Of a stretch of 64,000 bases of DNA, positions 34,981 through 43,390 are shown in pieces. Origin of the DNA: Curtobacterium poinsettiae (GTDB lineage Bacteria > Actinomycetota > Actinomycetes > Actinomycetales > Microbacteriaceae). The first letter of the stretch is position 1. Every line of letters starts with the position of its first letter. The notes beneath the pieces were generated by a model. That model saw nothing but the letters and a program-made list of their open reading frames with translations, did not search any database and was not told the origin of the DNA. Where the stretch lies: assembly GCF_025677645.1 (NCBI RefSeq), contig NZ_CP106879.1, positions 434,001 to 498,000 on the forward strand, read 5' to 3'. The position numbers and the translations under genes are program-made.

Positions 34981-35952
34981 TCAGCGGAGCAGGGCGTTCG
35001 CGACCTCGAGGTCACCGTGGTCGACGAGCCAGCGCACGGCGTCCAGCACGGTCTCTTCTGCGGTGAACGCCGGTGCGTAGCCGAGCAGACGACTCGCCTT
35101 CTCGGTGCTGAAGACCTGGCTGCGGGACAGGTGCTCCCAGCTGGCGTCAGCGTGCTCTGGAGCCGTGGTCTCGCGGAACCGGTCCCACGTGACGGGGTCG
35201 AGCCGGGCCTCCTGGCCGAACCACGACGCTGCCAGGTGGGCGTACCCGCGTGCGGTGAGCGCTGTCGGAGCCGTGACGAAGAAGTCCTCGCCCGCTGCCG
35301 CTTCGCGGTGCTCGACCGCGAGCTGGAACGCCTGCGCGACGTCGTCGGCGTGCACGTGGGCCATCGTCTCGGCGCCGAGACCGGGGACCTCGAGCGGTTC
35401 GCCGGCGGACAGCTTCGTCAGCACCGAGGTGTCGAGGTTGCCGAGCGGACCGATCGGCGTCCAGCCCGGACCGCTGATGTGACCGGGGTGCAGCGACGTC
35501 GTGACCAAACCTCCTGACGCGGTTTCTTCCTTGAGCATCCGGGCGATGGCGTCCTTCTGGACGCCGTAGTCACCGAACGGCGCGGTCGCGTTCTGCTCGG
35601 TGATCGGCAGCACGTGCGAGACGCCGGCCCGCCAGATCGAGCCGCAGTGCACCAGGTGCGTGCCGGTGCCGCGGAGCGCGTCGACCAGCGCCGCGGCGGA
35701 GGACTCGGTGAAGCAGACCAGGTCGACAACGGCGTCGGCACCGAGCGCGGCGATGCGGCTGCCGAAGGTGCCGTCGCGGTCCTCCTGCTCGCGGTCGGCG
35801 GTGATCCGCTCGACCTGCTGCCACTCCGGGGCGTCGGCGTACGGGCTGCTCGTGCCGCGCGTGACGGCGACGACCCGGTGACCCGAGCGGACGAGACGGG
35901 GGACGAGGAACGAGCCGATGTGGCCGGTGGCTCCGATGACGACGATGTGCAT
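34981..35952 (-). CDS. NAD-dependent epimerase/dehydratase family protein
   Basis: 323 residues from the ATG at 35952. Extended SDR: GATGHIGSFLVPRLVRSGHRVVAVTRG (motif TGxxGxxG-like), ADAVVDLVCFTESSAAALVDALRGTG, LVHCGSIWRAG, then DYGVQKDAIARMLKEE in place of a YxxxK (Tyr in DYGVQK: Y-G-V-Q-K fits). C-terminal half has SRSQVFSTEKASRLLGYAPAFTAEETVLDAVRWLVDHGD, typical of sugar epimerases. A family-2 palindrome lies upstream. Confidence 0.88.
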   Translation of the reverse strand: MHIVVIGATGHIGSFLVPRLVRSGHRVVAVTRGTSSPYADAPEWQQVERITADREQEDRDGTFGSRIAALGADAVVDLVCFTESSAAALVDALRGTGTHLVHCGSIWRAGVSHVLPITEQNATAPFGDYGVQKDAIARMLKEETASGGLVTTSLHPGHISGPGWTPIGPLGNLDTSVLTKLSAGEPLEVPGLGAETMAHVHADDVAQAFQLAVEHREAAAGEDFFVTAPTALTARGYAHLAASWFGQEARLDPVTWDRFRETTAPEHADASWEHLSRSQVFSTEKASRLLGYAPAFTAEETVLDAVRWLVDHGDLEVANALLR

Positions 35953-35980
35953 GGGGCCACCGTAGGCCGAGGCGTGCAGA

Positions 35981-36035
35981 TCGTGAGCAGGAATGGTCGA
36001 GTGCGGCGGTGCGACCCGACCGTTCCTGCTCACGA
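35981..36035. repeat. family-2 palindrome
   Basis: Arms TCGTGAGCAGGAA (35981-35993) and TTCCTGCTCACGA (36023-36035), extended by TGGTCG/CGACCG with one G-T pair. It lies between two minus-strand genes. Confidence 0.8.
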
Positions 36036-36053
36036 AGCGAGCCCGCGGCACGC

Positions 36054-36539
36054 TCAGTCGGCGGTGATGACCTGCACGGAGCCGGCGATGGTCGCGGCGT
36101 CCTCGGCGAGCGCGACGACCGGGTCGGGCAGGCCCGCGCCCCCGAGGGCCTTGCGCGCACCCCAGCCGACGAAGCTGCCGACGAGGGCACCGACGCCACC
36201 GAGGATCGCTCCCTCGATGCGCAGGTCGCGCTTGCCGGTGGTGCCGAGGGCGGCACCGGCGAGGGCACCGGACGCGACACGTCCGAGCAGCGCGGAGGGG
36301 GCGATGCGGTTCGGGGTCTTCGGCAGCTTGTCGCCGATGAGCTCACCGACGGCGGACGCCACGAGCAGCCCGCGCCCGACCGGGGTGCTGAAGACCTTCC
36401 ACTGCTGCCACGAACCCTTCAGCGAGGACCGGTCGTGGTTCAGTGCGAGGACGGCGAGCGGGGTGGCGCTCCGGCCACCGCTCATGATGCCGAGGACCAG
36501 GGTGCGGACCAGGGTGTGCTGCTCGTGCTGCTTGCTCAT
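36054..36539 (-). CDS. DUF4126-like membrane protein
   Basis: 161 residues from the ATG at 36539. Hydrophobic and Gly/Ala-rich: TLVRTLVLGIMSGGRSATPLAVLALNHD, STPVGRGLLVASAVGELIGDKLPKTPNRIAPSALLGRVASGALAGAAL, GAILGGVGALVGSFVGWGARKALGG. 'SGxRSxTPLAxLA' and 'GExxxDKLPxTPxR' are marks of DUF4126. Three or four membrane segments; role unknown. Divergent from the NAD(P)-binding protein at 36665. Confidence 0.85.
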   Translation of the reverse strand: MSKQHEQHTLVRTLVLGIMSGGRSATPLAVLALNHDRSSLKGSWQQWKVFSTPVGRGLLVASAVGELIGDKLPKTPNRIAPSALLGRVASGALAGAALGTTGKRDLRIEGAILGGVGALVGSFVGWGARKALGGAGLPDPVVALAEDAATIAGSVQVITAD

Positions 36540-36664
36540 CGTGACTCCTGTCGTGTTGCCCCTGACGGTACGCACGGTGACCTCGGGTGTTCCGAGCATC
36601 GCGGGCGACGATCCGACGTCCGACGTTCCCTGGGCACGGAGCCGACCCGAGTAGCGTCCGGCGC

Positions 36665-37315
36665 ATGAGCAACGTCATCGTCCTCGGCGGCCACGGCAAG
36701 GTCGCACTCCTCGCCACCCGCATCCTGTCCGAGCGCGGACACACGGTCACGTCCGTCATCCGGAACGCCGACCAGTCCGACGAGATCCGGGCGCACGGCG
36801 GCGAACCGCAGGTCGCGGACATCCAGCAGCAGTCCCTGAACGACTTCGCCGAACTCGTCCGCGGGCACGACGCCGTGGTGTGGTCGGCCGGTGCCGGTGG
36901 CGGGTCCGTCGACCGGACCTGGGCCATCGACCGTGACGCCGCGGTGCTGTCGATCCAGGGGGCGAAGCAGGCCGGCGTCGACCGGTACGTGATGGTGTCG
37001 TGGTCCGGCTCGCAGCTCGACCACGGGATCCCGCAGGACCAGGACTTCTTCGCGTACGCGCAGTCGAAGATGATCGCCGACGCTGTGCTCCGCGACTCGG
37101 GGCTGCAGTGGACGATCGTCGCCCCGAGCACCCTGACGGACGACGAGCCGACCGGCTCCGTCGACTGGGACGGCTCGTCGACGCAGGTGCCGCGTGGTGA
37201 CGTGGCGCACGTGGTCGCCGACGCGGTCGAGAACCCCGGCACGGCCGGCAACACCTTCCGGTTCAACACGGGGTCGACCCCGGTGGCGGAGTTCCTGCGC
37301 GCCGACGCCGTCTGA
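36665..37315 (+). CDS. NAD(P)H-binding atypical SDR (NmrA/YwnB-like)
   Basis: 216 residues. Cofactor motif GGHGKVALLATRILSERGHTVTSVIRN at the N-terminus, then VADIQQQSLNDFAELVRGHDAVVWSAGAGG and VDRYVMVSWSGSQLDHGIPQDQDFFAYAQSKMIADAVLRDSGLQWTIVAPSTLTD, the pattern of YwnB/BVR-B-like atypical SDRs (Y-x3-K as YAQSK). Probably a reductase or redox sensor. It ends convergently with the metzincin gene; a perfect stem of 15 bp sits between. Confidence 0.88.
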   Translation: MSNVIVLGGHGKVALLATRILSERGHTVTSVIRNADQSDEIRAHGGEPQVADIQQQSLNDFAELVRGHDAVVWSAGAGGGSVDRTWAIDRDAAVLSIQGAKQAGVDRYVMVSWSGSQLDHGIPQDQDFFAYAQSKMIADAVLRDSGLQWTIVAPSTLTDDEPTGSVDWDGSSTQVPRGDVAHVVADAVENPGTAGNTFRFNTGSTPVAEFLRADAV

Positions 37316-37348
37316 CCTGGGCCGACAGACCCGCAGCCCCACAGACGA

Positions 37349-37383
37349 ACGGGGTCGCAGCGGTCATCCCGCTGCGACCCCGT
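37349..37383. terminator. bidirectional terminator hairpin
   Basis: Arms ACGGGGTCGCAGCGG (37349-37363) and CCGCTGCGACCCCGT (37369-37383), perfect 15-bp stem, loop TCATC. Different sequence from family 1; sits between convergent genes. Confidence 0.8.
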
Positions 37384-37390
37384 CGCTGCG

Positions 37391-38377
37391 TCAGTAGAGC
37401 GTCGAGATGCCCGTCATGTCCCCACGGCCGAGCGTGCGGCCCTCGAGCTCGCAGTAGCCACCGGACGGCTCCATGACCTGGCCGGTGCCGGTGGCGACGT
37501 GGTCGAGGCCGTACAGGTGGCCCCACTCGTGCGTGGCGACGACCTGGGTGTCGAAGCGCGCGCCCGAGCAGGTGGCCGTCGAACTCCACTTGAAGCCGGT
37601 GGCGTAGCGCTGGTCGGCCTCACGAGCGTTGCCGTTGCCGTCGAACCAGACGCACGTCACGCCGAGGGTTCCGGTCGGGAGCTTGCCCCAGCCCATCACG
37701 TTGTAGCCGTTGTTCCGCGAGCAGCCGCCCTGGTCGGTGAGGTTGGGCTTCTGGGTCGCGAGACGCAGGTAGTCGTTCTTCGCCGTCGACGTGACGGTGC
37801 GGTCACACGCCGAGATCGTGCCGTTCCAGGTGTTCGCCGCCTTGCGCAGGGCGTCCTTGGCGTACGAGGACTTCTGGTCGGTCTGGTTGTAGTACCACTT
37901 GACCGTGCTCAGCCAGGTGTAGCCGGACGCCTCGTACGCCGTGCTCGTGCACTTCGTGGTCGCAGCGGTCGTCGCGGCGGGGGCTGCCTGTGCCGTCGCG
38001 GCCTGGCTCTGCGCACGTTCCTGCTGGACGGCGGGGGCCGAACCGGTCCAGGCCTCGTCGACGCGGACGGCGACACCGGCGGAGCCGTTGTTCGCGATGA
38101 GGACGTCGGCGAGCTCGGGCGCCCCGGGGGCGGCCGAGCTGCTCGCCATGACGCTCTCACCCGGCGCGGGGAGCGCGAAGGTGCGGCCGTCGGGCGTCAC
38201 GACCGTGCCGGAGGTCGCCGTGCAGCCGCTCTCGAGCGTCTGCACCGACAGGGTCCCGGGGGCGCAGCTCGTGCCGGCCCCCGGGGTCGCCGCCTGGGCG
38301 GGTGCTGCGGTGATGGTGAGACCGGCGAGGATCGCGACGATCGCCCCGGTGCTCAGCGCGTTCCTGACAGGACGCAT
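37391..38377 (-). CDS. secreted metzincin-type zinc protease
   Basis: 328 residues from the ATG at 38377. Signal peptide MRPVRNALSTGAIVAILAGL..APAQAA (1-29). A middle Ala/Gln-rich linker (about 110-140) separates an N-terminal region with a Cys pair from the catalytic domain. HEWGHLYGLDH at 283-293 is the HExxHxxGxxH zinc site and VMEP is the Met-turn, as in matrixins. The catalytic part has several Cys. It likely digests extracellular or host proteins. The N-terminal region may be inhibitory; not shown by sequence. Confidence 0.85.
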   Translation of the reverse strand: MRPVRNALSTGAIVAILAGLTITAAPAQAATPGAGTSCAPGTLSVQTLESGCTATSGTVVTPDGRTFALPAPGESVMASSSAAPGAPELADVLIANNGSAGVAVRVDEAWTGSAPAVQQERAQSQAATAQAAPAATTAATTKCTSTAYEASGYTWLSTVKWYYNQTDQKSSYAKDALRKAANTWNGTISACDRTVTSTAKNDYLRLATQKPNLTDQGGCSRNNGYNVMGWGKLPTGTLGVTCVWFDGNGNAREADQRYATGFKWSSTATCSGARFDTQVVATHEWGHLYGLDHVATGTGQVMEPSGGYCELEGRTLGRGDMTGISTLY

Positions 38378-38498
38378 GGTTCCCTTCCAGCGGCAGGCCA
38401 CGTGCCCCCCGCTCCTGATCGGGGTCCATGCTCGCCGATGACCCCGCACCGGGTCCAGGACTGCGCTGCGGGGACACGCCCCCAGTCAGGGGCGACGC

Positions 38499-39200
38499 TC
38501 AGGCGAACTGCGCGGAGAAGCGCTCCGGTGCATCGGCGAGCGACGCCTTCACCATCCGGCTCCAGTCGTCGACCAGCACCTCGGCCGCGCCGCGCTCCAC
38601 ACCGTCGAGTGCCGCACGGGCCACGTCCGTCGGGTCCATCTTCGGGCCGTCGTAGTCGCCCATCATGTCGGTGTCGGCCGCGCCGAGGTGGAGCCCCTGC
38701 ACGCTGATGCCCCGATCGGCGAGCTCCAGGCGGACGGCGTTCGTCATGTTCCACTCGGCCGCCTTCGCCGCGGCGTAGCCACCCGCACCGGGCGCCGCGA
38801 ACCACGACAGGGCCGACAGCACGTTGACGATCGCGCCGCCGCCGTTCCGCTCGATCACCGGTGCGAAGGCGCGGATCATCGACAGGCTGCCCCAGAAGTG
38901 CGTGTCCATGGCCTTCCGGACGATGGCCAGGTCGTCGGTCACCAGGGATCCCTGCGTCGAGATGCCGGCGTTGTTCACGAGCAGGGTGACGTCGCCCGCG
39001 GCGGCGGCCACCGCGTCGACCGAGGCCTGGTCGGTGATGTCGAGGGGCAGCGCGACGACACCCTCGACGTCGACGAGTTCGGGGCGGCGTGCGGTCGCGT
39101 AGACCTTCGACGCCCCGCGCTCCAGCAGCTCCAGGGCGAAGCGGCGTCCGATGCCCCGGTTCGAGCCGGTGACGAGTGCGACCGATCCAGCGATGTCCAT
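38499..39200 (-). CDS. short-chain dehydrogenase/reductase
   Basis: 233 residues from the ATG at 39200, which has GGAGGAG 7 bases upstream; an earlier ATG is not needed. TGSNRGIG cofactor motif (14-21), LLVNNAGIST, catalytic Ser in NVLSALS and YAAAK (YxxxK). Related to oxidoreductases of the 'Rossmann SDR' type with NADPH preference. It is divergent from the merR gene at 39296 and its promoter contains the MerR palindrome, so it is the probable MerR target. Confidence 0.92.
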   Translation of the reverse strand: MDIAGSVALVTGSNRGIGRRFALELLERGASKVYATARRPELVDVEGVVALPLDITDQASVDAVAAAAGDVTLLVNNAGISTQGSLVTDDLAIVRKAMDTHFWGSLSMIRAFAPVIERNGGGAIVNVLSALSWFAAPGAGGYAAAKAAEWNMTNAVRLELADRGISVQGLHLGAADTDMMGDYDGPKMDPTDVARAALDGVERGAAEVLVDDWSRMVKASLADAPERFSAQFA

Positions 39201-39245
39201 GGTGTCTCCTCCTGCCACGCGGGTGTCTCCCGCAGCGGCTCGGCT

Positions 39246-39277
39246 ACGCTAAGACCTCACATCCATGTCAGGGGCAA
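39246..39277 (-). promoter_or_regulatory. MerR-type promoter with palindromic operator
   Basis: On the minus strand: -35 TTGCCC (39277-39272), then spacer of 19-20 bp, then -10 TTAGCG/TAGCGT (39252-39246). The spacer holds CCTGACAT-GG-ATGTGAGG (39255-39272), an 8-bp palindrome with one mismatch. The long spacer and central palindrome are hallmarks of MerR-activated promoters. It drives the SDR at 38499. Confidence 0.7.
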
Positions 39278-39295
39278 GCCCGGATCGGAGCACAC

Positions 39296-39691
39296 GTGCG
39301 CATCGGAGACCTCGCGGCGGAGACCGGCGTCAGCGTCCGCTCGCTGCGGTACTACGAGGAGCAGGGGCTGCTCACCGCGTCGCGCACCGCGAGCGGGCAG
39401 CGGGTCTACGCGGACGCAGCCGTCGAGCGGGTCCAGCTCGTGCAGCAGCTGTTCGCCGCCGGGCTGGCGAGCCGCACGATCGTGCAGCTGCTGCCCTGCG
39501 TCGATCGTGGGGAGTCGACGCCGGAATCGTTCGCGCTGCTCATCGCCGAGCGAGACCGGATCACCGCGCAGCTGGCCGAACTCCAGGCGGTCCGGGGGCG
39601 GCTCGACCAGGTCATCGCGATCACCGAGCACCCGACCGCCGAGCACTGCCCGGCGCTGCGTGACCGACCTGCGGAGCCGGTCGCGGCCTGA
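39296..39691 (+). CDS. MerR family transcriptional regulator
   Basis: 131 residues from a GTG at 39296. Winged-helix: RIGDLAAETGVSVRSLRYYEEQGLLTASRTASGQRVYADAAVERVQLVQQLFAAGL, the MerR N-terminal signature, then a coiled coil (FALLIAERDRITAQLAELQAVRGRLDQVI) and a short tail. There are no clear metal-binding Cys pairs, so the inducer is probably organic or oxidative. It faces the SDR gene and its promoter operator. Confidence 0.92.
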   Translation: MRIGDLAAETGVSVRSLRYYEEQGLLTASRTASGQRVYADAAVERVQLVQQLFAAGLASRTIVQLLPCVDRGESTPESFALLIAERDRITAQLAELQAVRGRLDQVIAITEHPTAEHCPALRDRPAEPVAA

Positions 39692-39703
39692 GACGGACAC
39701 CGG

Positions 39704-39751
39704 GACGGACTGGAGGCCCGTGGCGGGTGCGCCACGGGCCTCCCGACCGTC
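39704..39751. terminator. family-1 hairpin, imperfect
   Basis: Arms GACGGACTGGAGGCCCGTGGCG and CGCCACGGGCCTCCCGACCGTC, with two mismatched pairs (the right arm lost the compensating change seen at 29366). It overlaps the stop codon of the small minus-strand gene (39750). Confidence 0.7.
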
Positions 39752-39995
39752 AGGTGGTCGCGGACAGGGCCGCTGCCACGGCCCGTTCCTGTCGCGTGTG
39801 CGCGGCGAACGCGTCGGCGACCGGGTTGCGGCGACGGTCGAGGCCGCCGGCGCCGTCCTCGACGAGGTCGAAGAGGCCCATCGTGAGCAGGTGCTCCTGG
39901 CGTGGGGCGTCCGTGTGCCGCACGGTCCACTCGTACATGTCGAACAGCGGCCACCAATGTGCTTCTTCATCGAAAACCTGCCATCCGTCCGGCAC
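39750..39995 (-). pseudogene. unknown small gene or truncated gene under a LacI-type operator
   Basis: 81 residues from GTG at 39995: MPDGWQVFDEEAHWWPLFDMYEWTVRHTDAP, then QEHLLTMGLFDLVEDGAGG and RRRNPVADAFAAHTRQERAVAAALSATT. Codon use is normal, but no family is recognised. An ATG in another frame at 40020 (MDEVRTPT) lies directly after the operator, so the original start may have been lost to a frameshift. The controlling lacI is broken too, so this may be the tail of a decayed regulon. A real short protein is not excluded. Confidence 0.4.
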
Positions 39996-40023
39996 GTCGG
40001 TGTGCGGACCTCGTCCATGCCGT

Positions 40024-40041
40024 ATTTACACCGGTGTAAAT
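40024..40041. promoter_or_regulatory. LacI-type operator, perfect 18-bp palindrome
   Basis: ATTTACACCGGTGTAAAT is an exact palindrome with central CG, as for LacI/GalR regulators. It lies just downstream of the lacI pseudogene and directly upstream of the small minus-strand gene. AT-rich for this genome. Confidence 0.8.
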
Positions 40042-40103
40042 GTGGACAGTAGCCGGTGCTCGACCGCCCGGTCAAGGGGTCGTGGGGGCCCGTCGTCACC
40101 GGG

Positions 40104-41142
40104 TCAGGCGGGGACCGAACGCAACGGTCCGGACGACGCCCGGACGACGAGTGCGTGGGGCGAGCGCAGCACCACCGGTGCCGCCGGGGCGCCCTCCTCG
40201 AGCTGGGCGACGAGCACGCCGACCGCCATCGCCGCGACGCGGTCCAGGTCGGCCGACACCGTCGTCAGCGCCGGGGTCGAGTACGCCGACTCCTCGATGT
40301 CGTCGAACCCGACGACCGCGACGTCGTCCGGCACGGTCCGGCCCGCGAGCTGCAGGGCACTCATCGCCCCGAGCGCCAGCGCGTCGTTGCAGCAGACGAT
40401 CCCGTCGACCGGCACCCCGGCGTCGAGGAGCTGCCGTGCAGCCGCCGCCCCCTCGGCCCGGTGCCACAGCGCGGTCGGCACCACCCGCTCGGGTGCGAAC
40501 GGCATGCCGTGGTCGTCGAGCGCCTCGCGGTAGCCCCCAGTCGCTCCTGCGCCGTACGCACGGGGCCGGACGGGTCGGAGCCGATGAACGCGATCGACCG
40601 GCGGCCGGCGTCGAGCAGGTGGGCGGTCGCGTCCCGCAGCGCGTCCGCGTTCGACATGGCGATGAACGGCACGGGGGCGTCCGGGATCGGCTCACCGAGC
40701 ACGACCAGGGGGAACTTCACCTCGAGCGCGGCGGCGTCGCTCGGCCGGACGGTGAGCGGGCTGTAGATGATGCCGTCGATGGAGTGCTCGCGCATCCGGG
40801 TGATCGCGTCCGCCTCGCGCACGCCGCTCGCGGTCTGCTCGATCAGCACCGTGTAGCCCACGGCTCCGGCAGCGCGGATGACGGCGTCGGCGAGTTCGGC
40901 GAAGTACGCCTGCCGCAGTTCCGGCACCGCGAGCCCGAGCACCTTGGAGCGTCCGGCGCGGAAGTTCCGGGCCGAGACGTTGAGCTCGTAGCCGAGCTCG
41001 TCGACGGCGGCCATCACGCGGTCGCGCGTGCGGACGAGACGTGTTCGTAGCCGGACAGCACGTTCGAGACGGTCTTCTTCGAGACACCCGCCACGGCGGC
41101 GACGTCGCTCATCGTGGGCGGAGAGCGGTGCCCCTGCGCCAT
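40104..41142 (-). pseudogene. LacI family regulator, frameshifted twice
   Basis: From ATG at 41142: HTH MSDVAAVAGVSKKTVSNVLSGYEHV, then out of frame. The next frame continues RTRDRVMAAVDELGYELN to about 40540 (periplasmic-binding-like domain, LVVLGEPIPDAPVPFIAM), then a third frame resumes GYREALDDHGMPFAPERVVPT and GIVCCNDALALGAMSALQ to the stop at 40104. First break at about 41032-41043: a 5-bp tandem duplication (CGTC-TCGTC). Second at 40534-40538: a run of five G, where six would restore the frame. Undoing both gives 1035 nt, 344 residues, exactly family length. Confidence 0.85.
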
Positions 41143-41204
41143 CGGGCGCCCCCTCTCACGTGCGGACTACGTTCGGCAGGAACCTACCGCACCCGCGTGG
41201 TCCG

Positions 41205-41254
41205 GACCGGACGGGAGGCCCGTGGCGGGCCCGCCACGGGCCTCCCGTCCGGTC
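41205..41254. terminator. family-1 hairpin, perfect 50-bp palindrome
   Basis: Exact inverted repeat centred on GGG|CCC, the longest perfect family-1 copy. Lies between the NarL-type regulator stop and the lacI start, both on the minus strand. Confidence 0.8.
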
Positions 41255-41276
41255 GGTCGCCCGTCCAGGGCCCCGC

Positions 41277-41921
41277 TCAGTCCGCCAGGAACCGCAGGAC
41301 CGCGAGCACCCGCCGGTTCTCGTTCGGCGTCGCCTCGAGCCCGAGCTTGGTGAAGACCGCGGTGACGTGCTTCTCGACGGTCCCGCCGGACAGGAACAGC
41401 GTGTCCGCGATCGCGGCGTTGGACCGGCCCTCGGCCATCAGGCGCAGCACGTCGGTCTCGCGGGCGGTGAGCGAGTCGAGCGGGCCGCTCGTGGCGCGCG
41501 GCGCCTGGACCAGTGCGGCCGCCACCTCGGGGTCGAGCACGACGTTGCCCGCGGCGACCTGGTGCAGCGAGTCGATGAAGGTGCCGACCTCGGCGACCTG
41601 GTCCTTGAGCAGGTACCCGACACCGACGGTGGCGACGTCGAGCAGCGCCCGCGCCCACTGCGCCTCGGCGTACTGCGAGAACAGGAGCACCCCGACGTCG
41701 GGCCGGACGTCCTTCACCCGCACGGCCGCGCGGACGCCCTCGTCGGTGTGGGTCGGCGGCATCCGGATGTCCATCACCACGACGTCGACCGCACCGTGCG
41801 CGACGGCGGCCACCGCGGCGTCGCCGTCCGACACCGGCACGACCTCGTGCCCGCGACCGCGCAGCAGGGACGTCAGCCCCTCGCGCACGATCGTGTTGTC
41901 GTCGGCGACGACGATCCTCAC
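41277..41921 (-). CDS. NarL-type response regulator
   Basis: 214 residues from a GTG at 41921. Receiver domain: VADDNTIVREGL (acidic pocket DD), phospho-Asp in VDVVVMDIRMPP (Asp54 region), and LLKDQ near the switch Lys. LuxR/GerE HTH at about 145-205: LTARETDVLRLMAEGRSNAAIADTLFLSGGTVEKHVTAVFTKLG. It overlaps the sensor kinase stop by 4 bases (GTGA), forming a two-component pair. Targets unknown. Confidence 0.95.
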   Translation of the reverse strand: MRIVVADDNTIVREGLTSLLRGRGHEVVPVSDGDAAVAAVAHGAVDVVVMDIRMPPTHTDEGVRAAVRVKDVRPDVGVLLFSQYAEAQWARALLDVATVGVGYLLKDQVAEVGTFIDSLHQVAAGNVVLDPEVAAALVQAPRATSGPLDSLTARETDVLRLMAEGRSNAAIADTLFLSGGTVEKHVTAVFTKLGLEATPNENRRVLAVLRFLAD

Positions 41922-43261
41922 CGTTCGGCTCCGCTCGGCATGCGCATCCGGATGCGGGTCGGGCCGCCGGCGGGGCTGTCCACCTGCAGGTCGCCGTCCA
42001 CGGCGCGCAGCCGTTCGAGCACCCCGGCCAGGCCGGTGCCGTGACCGTCGGGGGTGCCGAGCGCGACGTGGGCCCCGCCGTGGCCGTCGTCCTCGACCTC
42101 GACGAGCAGGTCGGTGCCGAGCATGCCGACCCGGACGGCGGTGGCCGAGGCTCCGGCGTGCTTCGACACGTTCGTCAGCAGCTCGAGCACCCCGAAGTAC
42201 GCGATCCCCTCGACAACGCGGGACGGCCGGACGGGCAGGTCCACCGACAGCGCGACGGGGAACGGGGTCCGGGAGCACGCCGAGGTCAGCGCGGCCTCGA
42301 GCCCCTCGTCGAGGACGGGCGGGTGGATGCCGCGGGCCAGGGCGCGGAGCTCGACCAGCGCTTCTTTCGTCGACGCGTGTGCCCGGTCGACCAGCGCGGT
42401 GACCGCATCCGGGTCGGCGCCGGTCTGCAGGCGGTCGCGGGCGTCGCCCAGGGTCATCGCCAGGCCGACGAGCCGGGCCTGGGTGCCGTCGTGCAGCTCC
42501 CGCTCGATGCGGCGCAGGGTGGTGTCGGCGTCGAGCACGGCGGCGTCGCGCGAGGCCGTGACCTGGCGGAGCCGCAGGTCGCGGGCGGTGGCCCCGAGCA
42601 GAGCGCGGATGACCACACGCTGCAGTGCCGCGAGCCCGTGGTTCACCGCGGGCCAGAGGAACAGCACGATGAGCAGGCCGAGCACCGCGAACGCGACCTG
42701 CAGCGGCGGGGTGTCGACGTACACGCCGAGGAACTGCGCACCGCTGTGGAGCTCGCCGTCCGCGCCCCGCTGCGCCGGCAGGAAGTGCCCCCACGCCGCG
42801 TGGGTCATCGCGCCCAGACCGCTCACGAGCACAGCGGTCGAGACGGCGAACGTGGTGGTGGTCAGCACGAACCCCGCGAGCAGGTACGCGAACGCCCGCC
42901 AGGTGGGGCCGTCCGACAGTCGGGCGAACGCGGTGCCGAGCGGCGTCGAACCTGCACGGGGCGGTGCCGGGGCGACGACGACCTGCCCGAGCAGCGCGGC
43001 GGACATCCGGCGGGTGACCGCGGCGAACCAGTGCGACCCACCGAGCAGGAACGCGGCGACGACCAGGCCGACCCAGGTCAGCGACACCGGGATGCCGACG
43101 GCCGGCACCACGACGAACCAGGCCAGCGCAGCGATCGCGATCGGCAGGTGCGCGGCGTGGAACGCGAAGGCCCGCCAGGTGCTGCCGTCGGCGACGGCTC
43201 GGAACGGTCGGAACCGGGGGACGGTGGTGGGTGCGCCCGGGGTGGCGACGGCGGTGTACAT
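41918..43261 (-). CDS. sensor histidine kinase (HisKA_3)
   Basis: 447 residues. Membrane part about 35-210 with six hydrophobic segments, in two blocks each starting with a 'PTWRAFA(Y/F)' motif (STWRAFAFHAAHLPI and PTWRAFAYLLAGFVL), an internal duplication. HisKA_3 helix: RIERELHDGTQARLVGLAMTLGDARDRL with the phospho-His (about 253). ATPase: ELLTNVSKHAGASATAVRV (N box) and EVEDDGHGGA... DGHGTGLAGVLERLRAVDG (G boxes). LiaS/DesK-like. Pairs with 41277. Confidence 0.93.
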   Translation of the reverse strand: MYTAVATPGAPTTVPRFRPFRAVADGSTWRAFAFHAAHLPIAIAALAWFVVVPAVGIPVSLTWVGLVVAAFLLGGSHWFAAVTRRMSAALLGQVVVAPAPPRAGSTPLGTAFARLSDGPTWRAFAYLLAGFVLTTTTFAVSTAVLVSGLGAMTHAAWGHFLPAQRGADGELHSGAQFLGVYVDTPPLQVAFAVLGLLIVLFLWPAVNHGLAALQRVVIRALLGATARDLRLRQVTASRDAAVLDADTTLRRIERELHDGTQARLVGLAMTLGDARDRLQTGADPDAVTALVDRAHASTKEALVELRALARGIHPPVLDEGLEAALTSACSRTPFPVALSVDLPVRPSRVVEGIAYFGVLELLTNVSKHAGASATAVRVGMLGTDLLVEVEDDGHGGAHVALGTPDGHGTGLAGVLERLRAVDGDLQVDSPAGGPTRIRMRMPSGAER

Positions 43262-43390
43262 GCGGACCTCTTCGTGTCGGTGACGAGCTTATTGCCCGAC
43301 ACCAGCCTCGCCGCGGGGGTCCGCCCGCACACCGGTGCTGCCCCCCGTCGTCGGTGGGGAAACCCCGCGATCATCGTCAGCAGGCTCCGG

